From IMG/VR virus record IMGVR_UViG_3300047470_000151, positions 1 to 40,565 of that record: 40,565 nt of DNA, one strand, 5' to 3'. This document shows positions 38,069-40,565 of this stretch, piece after piece (within the stretch, counting starts at the first letter, position 1; every line of letters starts with the position of its first letter). Source of the stretch: a virus. The notes beneath the pieces were generated by a model that worked only from the letters and a program-made list of their open reading frames with translations, was not told where the DNA came from and did no database searches. Both the position numbers and the translations under genes were made by a program.

Positions 38069-38343
38069 GCAACCTTGCCGGGGGTGCCGAGATCGTCGGC
38101 GGAGCCGCGCTCTTCCTCATGCTCGTCTTCCGGCAGATCAAAACCGGCGCAAAGGCCGCGTGGCGCGAGGAAGCCGAAGCACAGACAGCGAAGGCGGCAC
38201 GGCTTGCCGACGACGTGTCCCGGCTCATCGAAGAAGTCCGGCTCTTGCGCGACGAGAACGGCGCACTCCGTGAAGAAGTACGAGCCCTTCGCGCTGAGAA
38301 CCGTGAGCTTCGCGAACACATTGACACTCTGCTCGGCAACTAG
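38059..38343 (+). CDS. Membrane-anchored coiled-coil protein (94 aa)
   Basis: A 94-residue protein with one N-terminal transmembrane helix (AEIVGGAALFLMLVF) followed by about 65 residues of heptad-rich coiled coil (LADDVSRLIEEVRLLRDENG...LREHIDTLLGN). It lies between tail-tip and fibre genes, yet its form is that of a membrane protein, such as a holin partner, spanin-like or superinfection factor. It overlaps the previous gene by 10 bp. Role uncertain. Confidence 0.7.
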   Translation: MGLSNLAGGAEIVGGAALFLMLVFRQIKTGAKAAWREEAEAQTAKAARLADDVSRLIEEVRLLRDENGALREEVRALRAENRELREHIDTLLGN

Positions 38344-38351
38344 GGGGCCCC

Positions 38352-40124
38352 ATGAGCACGCCGACGGAGACATACCCGCTGCCGTCGAGCATTCGCACAG
38401 TGAAGGTGAAGGGGCAGTACCGGGGGCCGGACGGACGCGGCTTGCAGGGAACCGTGACCTTCTCAGGTCCGGGACTCCTCACGTTCCCGGAAGCGGATCT
38501 CTTCATAGCCGGACCGGTCGTCGCACGGCTCGACGAGAACGGCGCCTTCGAAGTCGTCCTTCCGGCCACGGACAACCCCGACATGAACCCGTCGGACTGG
38601 TCGTACACGGTGAAGGAGAATCTGACCGGCGTGACCGGCGCGCGCACGTACGCGCTTCTCCTTCCGGCGGACACTCCCGGCGGAGAGATCGACCTTGCTG
38701 ACGTTGCTCCGGCTGACCCGACTACGCCGACGTACGTTCCCGTTCCGGGACCCCAGGGCGTGAAGGGCGACACCGGAGCGAAGGGCGACACGGGTACGGC
38801 AGGCGCGAAGGGCGACACGGGCGCGACGGGTGCGCCAGGTGCCGCCGGGGCTCCGGGCGTGGTGCAGTCGGTCAACGGCAAGTCGACGGCTGCCGTGTCG
38901 GTTACTCTCGCTGACGTGGTCACGGCCGGTGGCACGGCTACGGGAGCCGTGAGCCTGAGCAACGCTTCCGCCGTGGCACTGTCCATGCAGGGCAACGGGA
39001 CCACGAACCTTGTCGAGTGGAAGAACGCTTCCGGAGTCGTGGCAACACGCATCGGATCGAACGGCAACCTAGTTGCTCAGGGTGCCTCGTACCTTGTCGG
39101 CGGGATTCAGCTTGGCTCGACGTCCACCGATTTCGGTGGGGGTGCCGGTGCCATTCTGGGCATCGACGATGCTTCGACCGTGCCGACCACGAACCCGACG
39201 GCCGGAGTCGTCGTGTACTCACAGGGTGGCGTGCTCAAGGTCCGGCAGGCAGACGGCACGGTAATTCAGGTGGCGGCCGGTGGTACCGGCGCCGTGTCGT
39301 CCGTGAACGGCTACACGGGCGTTGTGAGCCTTACGGCTGCCGATGTAAGCGCGCTCGCTGCGAGCGTGAGAGGTGCAGCGAACGGCGTTGCCTCACTGGA
39401 CGCTTCGTCGCTCGTTCCGGTCGCGCAACTTCCTTCGCTGTCGTCGACCTACGTTGCCGTATCGACGCGCGGAGCCGCGAGCGGTGTTGCGACGCTCGAC
39501 AGTACAACCCGGCTGCCGATTGCTCAGGTTCCGACGGTGCTGCCGAAAAACTCATGGACTCCGCAGGCTCTCGGCTTTCAGGCATGGTCGTGCGACCCGG
39601 GCGGGGTTGCCAACCCGGCGGCGAAGTACCTGACTCCTCAGCGCCTCTACCTGACCGGCTTCAACATCACGGAATCCACAACGGTCAGCAACGTCGTCAT
39701 GTTCGCGCGCGGCTATGGCGGAGTGACGACCAACCGGTACATGGCCGGTATCTACCGGGAAGACGGAACCCGGGTCGTCGCGTCAAGCAATATCGCGCTC
39801 ACCATGGCCGGACAGGAGACCGGCGCACTGACCGGCATGGCGACGAACCATATCGGCGCGGTACCGATCGCGATCACGTCGACCATGCTGACCGCCGGAC
39901 GCTATTGGGTGGCGTGGCTCATGACGACTGGCGGCACGGCAGATTTCTCGTTCTATCACGTGCAGAACGAAGCCCCGATTGCGACCGCCAACTTCGCCAT
40001 GACGACAAGCCCGTTTGCCCGTGCGTGGTACCTCGCGGCCCAGTCGACGTTGCCGACGACCGTGAGTCAGACGAACACGGCCGCTCTCGCCGACCACGAC
40101 ATTCCGATTATCGCTCTCGCCTAG
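38352..40124 (+). CDS. Tail fibre with collagen-like repeat
   Basis: A 590-residue fibre. After an N-terminal beta domain (1-130), a collagen-like run of about 12 Gly-x-y triplets (GVKGDTGAKGDTG..., about 134-170) forms a likely triple helix. A middle section with repeated ASGVATLDS/ANGVASLDASS-type units links to a C-terminal domain (about 400-590) that probably binds the host. It is the last gene before the lysis cassette, as expected for the receptor-binding fibre. AGGGGGC lies close before the ATG. Confidence 0.9.
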   Translation: MSTPTETYPLPSSIRTVKVKGQYRGPDGRGLQGTVTFSGPGLLTFPEADLFIAGPVVARLDENGAFEVVLPATDNPDMNPSDWSYTVKENLTGVTGARTYALLLPADTPGGEIDLADVAPADPTTPTYVPVPGPQGVKGDTGAKGDTGTAGAKGDTGATGAPGAAGAPGVVQSVNGKSTAAVSVTLADVVTAGGTATGAVSLSNASAVALSMQGNGTTNLVEWKNASGVVATRIGSNGNLVAQGASYLVGGIQLGSTSTDFGGGAGAILGIDDASTVPTTNPTAGVVVYSQGGVLKVRQADGTVIQVAAGGTGAVSSVNGYTGVVSLTAADVSALAASVRGAANGVASLDASSLVPVAQLPSLSSTYVAVSTRGAASGVATLDSTTRLPIAQVPTVLPKNSWTPQALGFQAWSCDPGGVANPAAKYLTPQRLYLTGFNITESTTVSNVVMFARGYGGVTTNRYMAGIYREDGTRVVASSNIALTMAGQETGALTGMATNHIGAVPIAITSTMLTAGRYWVAWLMTTGGTADFSFYHVQNEAPIATANFAMTTSPFARAWYLAAQSTLPTTVSQTNTAALADHDIPIIALA

Positions 40125-40145
40125 CCCACTCAATTTGAGTGGGCT
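40123..40145. promoter_or_regulatory. Family A palindrome, copy 14
   Basis: Perfect 23 bp, starting inside the fibre gene's TAG stop. Confidence 0.9.
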
Positions 40146-40155
40146 GGAGTCGACA

Positions 40156-40172
40156 GGCAACCGACTCGCTAG
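40156..40172 (+). promoter_or_regulatory. Family B motif, copy 12
   Basis: GGCAACCGACTCGCTAG, with TCGCT/AGTGA able to pair. A terminator lies between it and the endolysin start, unlike the other copies. Confidence 0.75.
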
Positions 40173-40187
40173 CAAGTGACCAGAACG

Positions 40188-40218
40188 AGCCCCGTCCGGC
40201 TGATCGGGCGGGGCTTTC
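40188..40218 (+). terminator. Terminator between fibre and endolysin genes
   Basis: 11-bp stem AGCCCCGTCCG/CGGGCGGGGCT (one T/G wobble) with a 6-base loop, then TTT. It stands 22 bp before the endolysin ATG. Confidence 0.8.
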
Positions 40219-40240
40219 CCATGCCCTGAAAGGGGAATGC

Positions 40241-40565
40241 ATGTCGACTACGCCCATGACGGCCGACCAGTTCGTTGCGCGACTCAAGGCCGAAGGCGTG
40301 ACCGTCGTCGAGCACGTCGGTTGGCGTACCCACAACAGGGCCGGACACGGTTCGTGGGGTCCGATGAACGGCGTCGTGATCCATCACACGGCCGGTCGCG
40401 ACTCGCTCGCCGTGGTCTACAACGGCACGTCGGCCCTGCCTGGTCCGCTGTGTCACACGCACCTGAGCAAGTCGGGTGTCGCGACCATGGTCGGCAACGG
40501 CCGCGCGAACCACGCCGGGACGTTCGCGGCGAACGCGTTCAACGCGATGATGAACGAGAGCAAGA
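40241..40565 (+). CDS. Endolysin, N-acetylmuramoyl-L-alanine amidase (5' part, continues at base 128)
   Basis: Start of the 305-residue endolysin, cut by the contig end. ATG 40241 has AAAGGGG 6-7 bases upstream. The first 45 residues are followed by VVIHHTAGRD with the zinc-binding His48 or His49, then LCHTHLSKSGVATMVGNGRANHAG. The coding region continues in frame at position 128 of the window, because 40439-40565 duplicates 1-127. Confidence 0.93.
   Translation, partial: MSTTPMTADQFVARLKAEGVTVVEHVGWRTHNRAGHGSWGPMNGVVIHHTAGRDSLAVVYNGTSALPGPLCHTHLSKSGVATMVGNGRANHAGTFAANAFNAMMNESK
40439..40565. repeat. Terminal 127-bp duplication (copy 2)
   Basis: Identical to bases 1-127. Removing one copy gives a 40,438-bp circle. 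Confidence 0.9.

Noticed and set aside
38750-38870. Collagen-like repeats as contaminating eukaryotic sequence
   Set aside because: Gly-x-y runs are common in phage fibres and the frame is continuous with phage-like flanks.
1021-40145. CRISPR array
   Set aside because: The palindromes are scattered over 39 kb rather than spaced as a repeat-spacer array, and there are no cas genes; the Cas4-like nuclease is a usual phage exonuclease.

Overview
The window reads as one complete temperate Streptomyces phage (a siphovirus with an HK97-type head), assembled as a circle. Bases 1-127 and 40439-40565 are identical, so the unique length is 40,438 bp and the endolysin gene runs across the ends of the contig. 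The Streptomyces assignment rests on the GC-rich coding, the frequent GTG/TTG starts, the large serine integrase, the DUF2637 membrane protein, an XRE-DUF5753/DUF397 regulator pair, and TTA codons confined to one gene block.

Layout (rightward unless noted). 40241-905: lysis (amidase endolysin, holin-like protein). 1121-2968: a 615-residue protein with a strong in-frame internal start, proposed as the lysogeny repressor. 3204-13969: early/replication block with Cas4-like exonuclease, PD-(D/E)XK resolvase, primase-helicase, family A DNA polymerase, sigma-like protein, endonuclease VII, a lipoprotein and small unknowns. 14233-15694: two genes including a DUF2637 membrane protein. 15926-21151: a cargo island of host-like genes (leftward DUF397 and XRE-DUF5753; a rightward chain of small proteins; a DUF397-like peptide followed by a JmjC oxygenase). 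21290-22852: serine integrase. 23344-40124: tRNA-Thr, HNH endonuclease, terminase, portal, protease, capsid, connector and tail genes, tail assembly chaperone with a probable -1 frameshift, tape measure, and tail-tip genes ending in a collagen-like fibre.

Three dispersed non-coding families overlie this map. Family A is 14 palindromes with core ACTCAATTTGAGT (operator or stoperator candidates). Family B is 12 same-strand copies of GGCAATCGACTCGCTAG, mostly just upstream of genes. Family C is three copies of an element of about 80 bp. The two best leads for something undescribed are the DUF397-like/JmjC cargo cassette with its strongly structured RNA surroundings, and the two-layer regulatory repeat system with a phage sigma-like protein and a possible nested repressor. 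All functional calls come from reading motifs; no database search was run.
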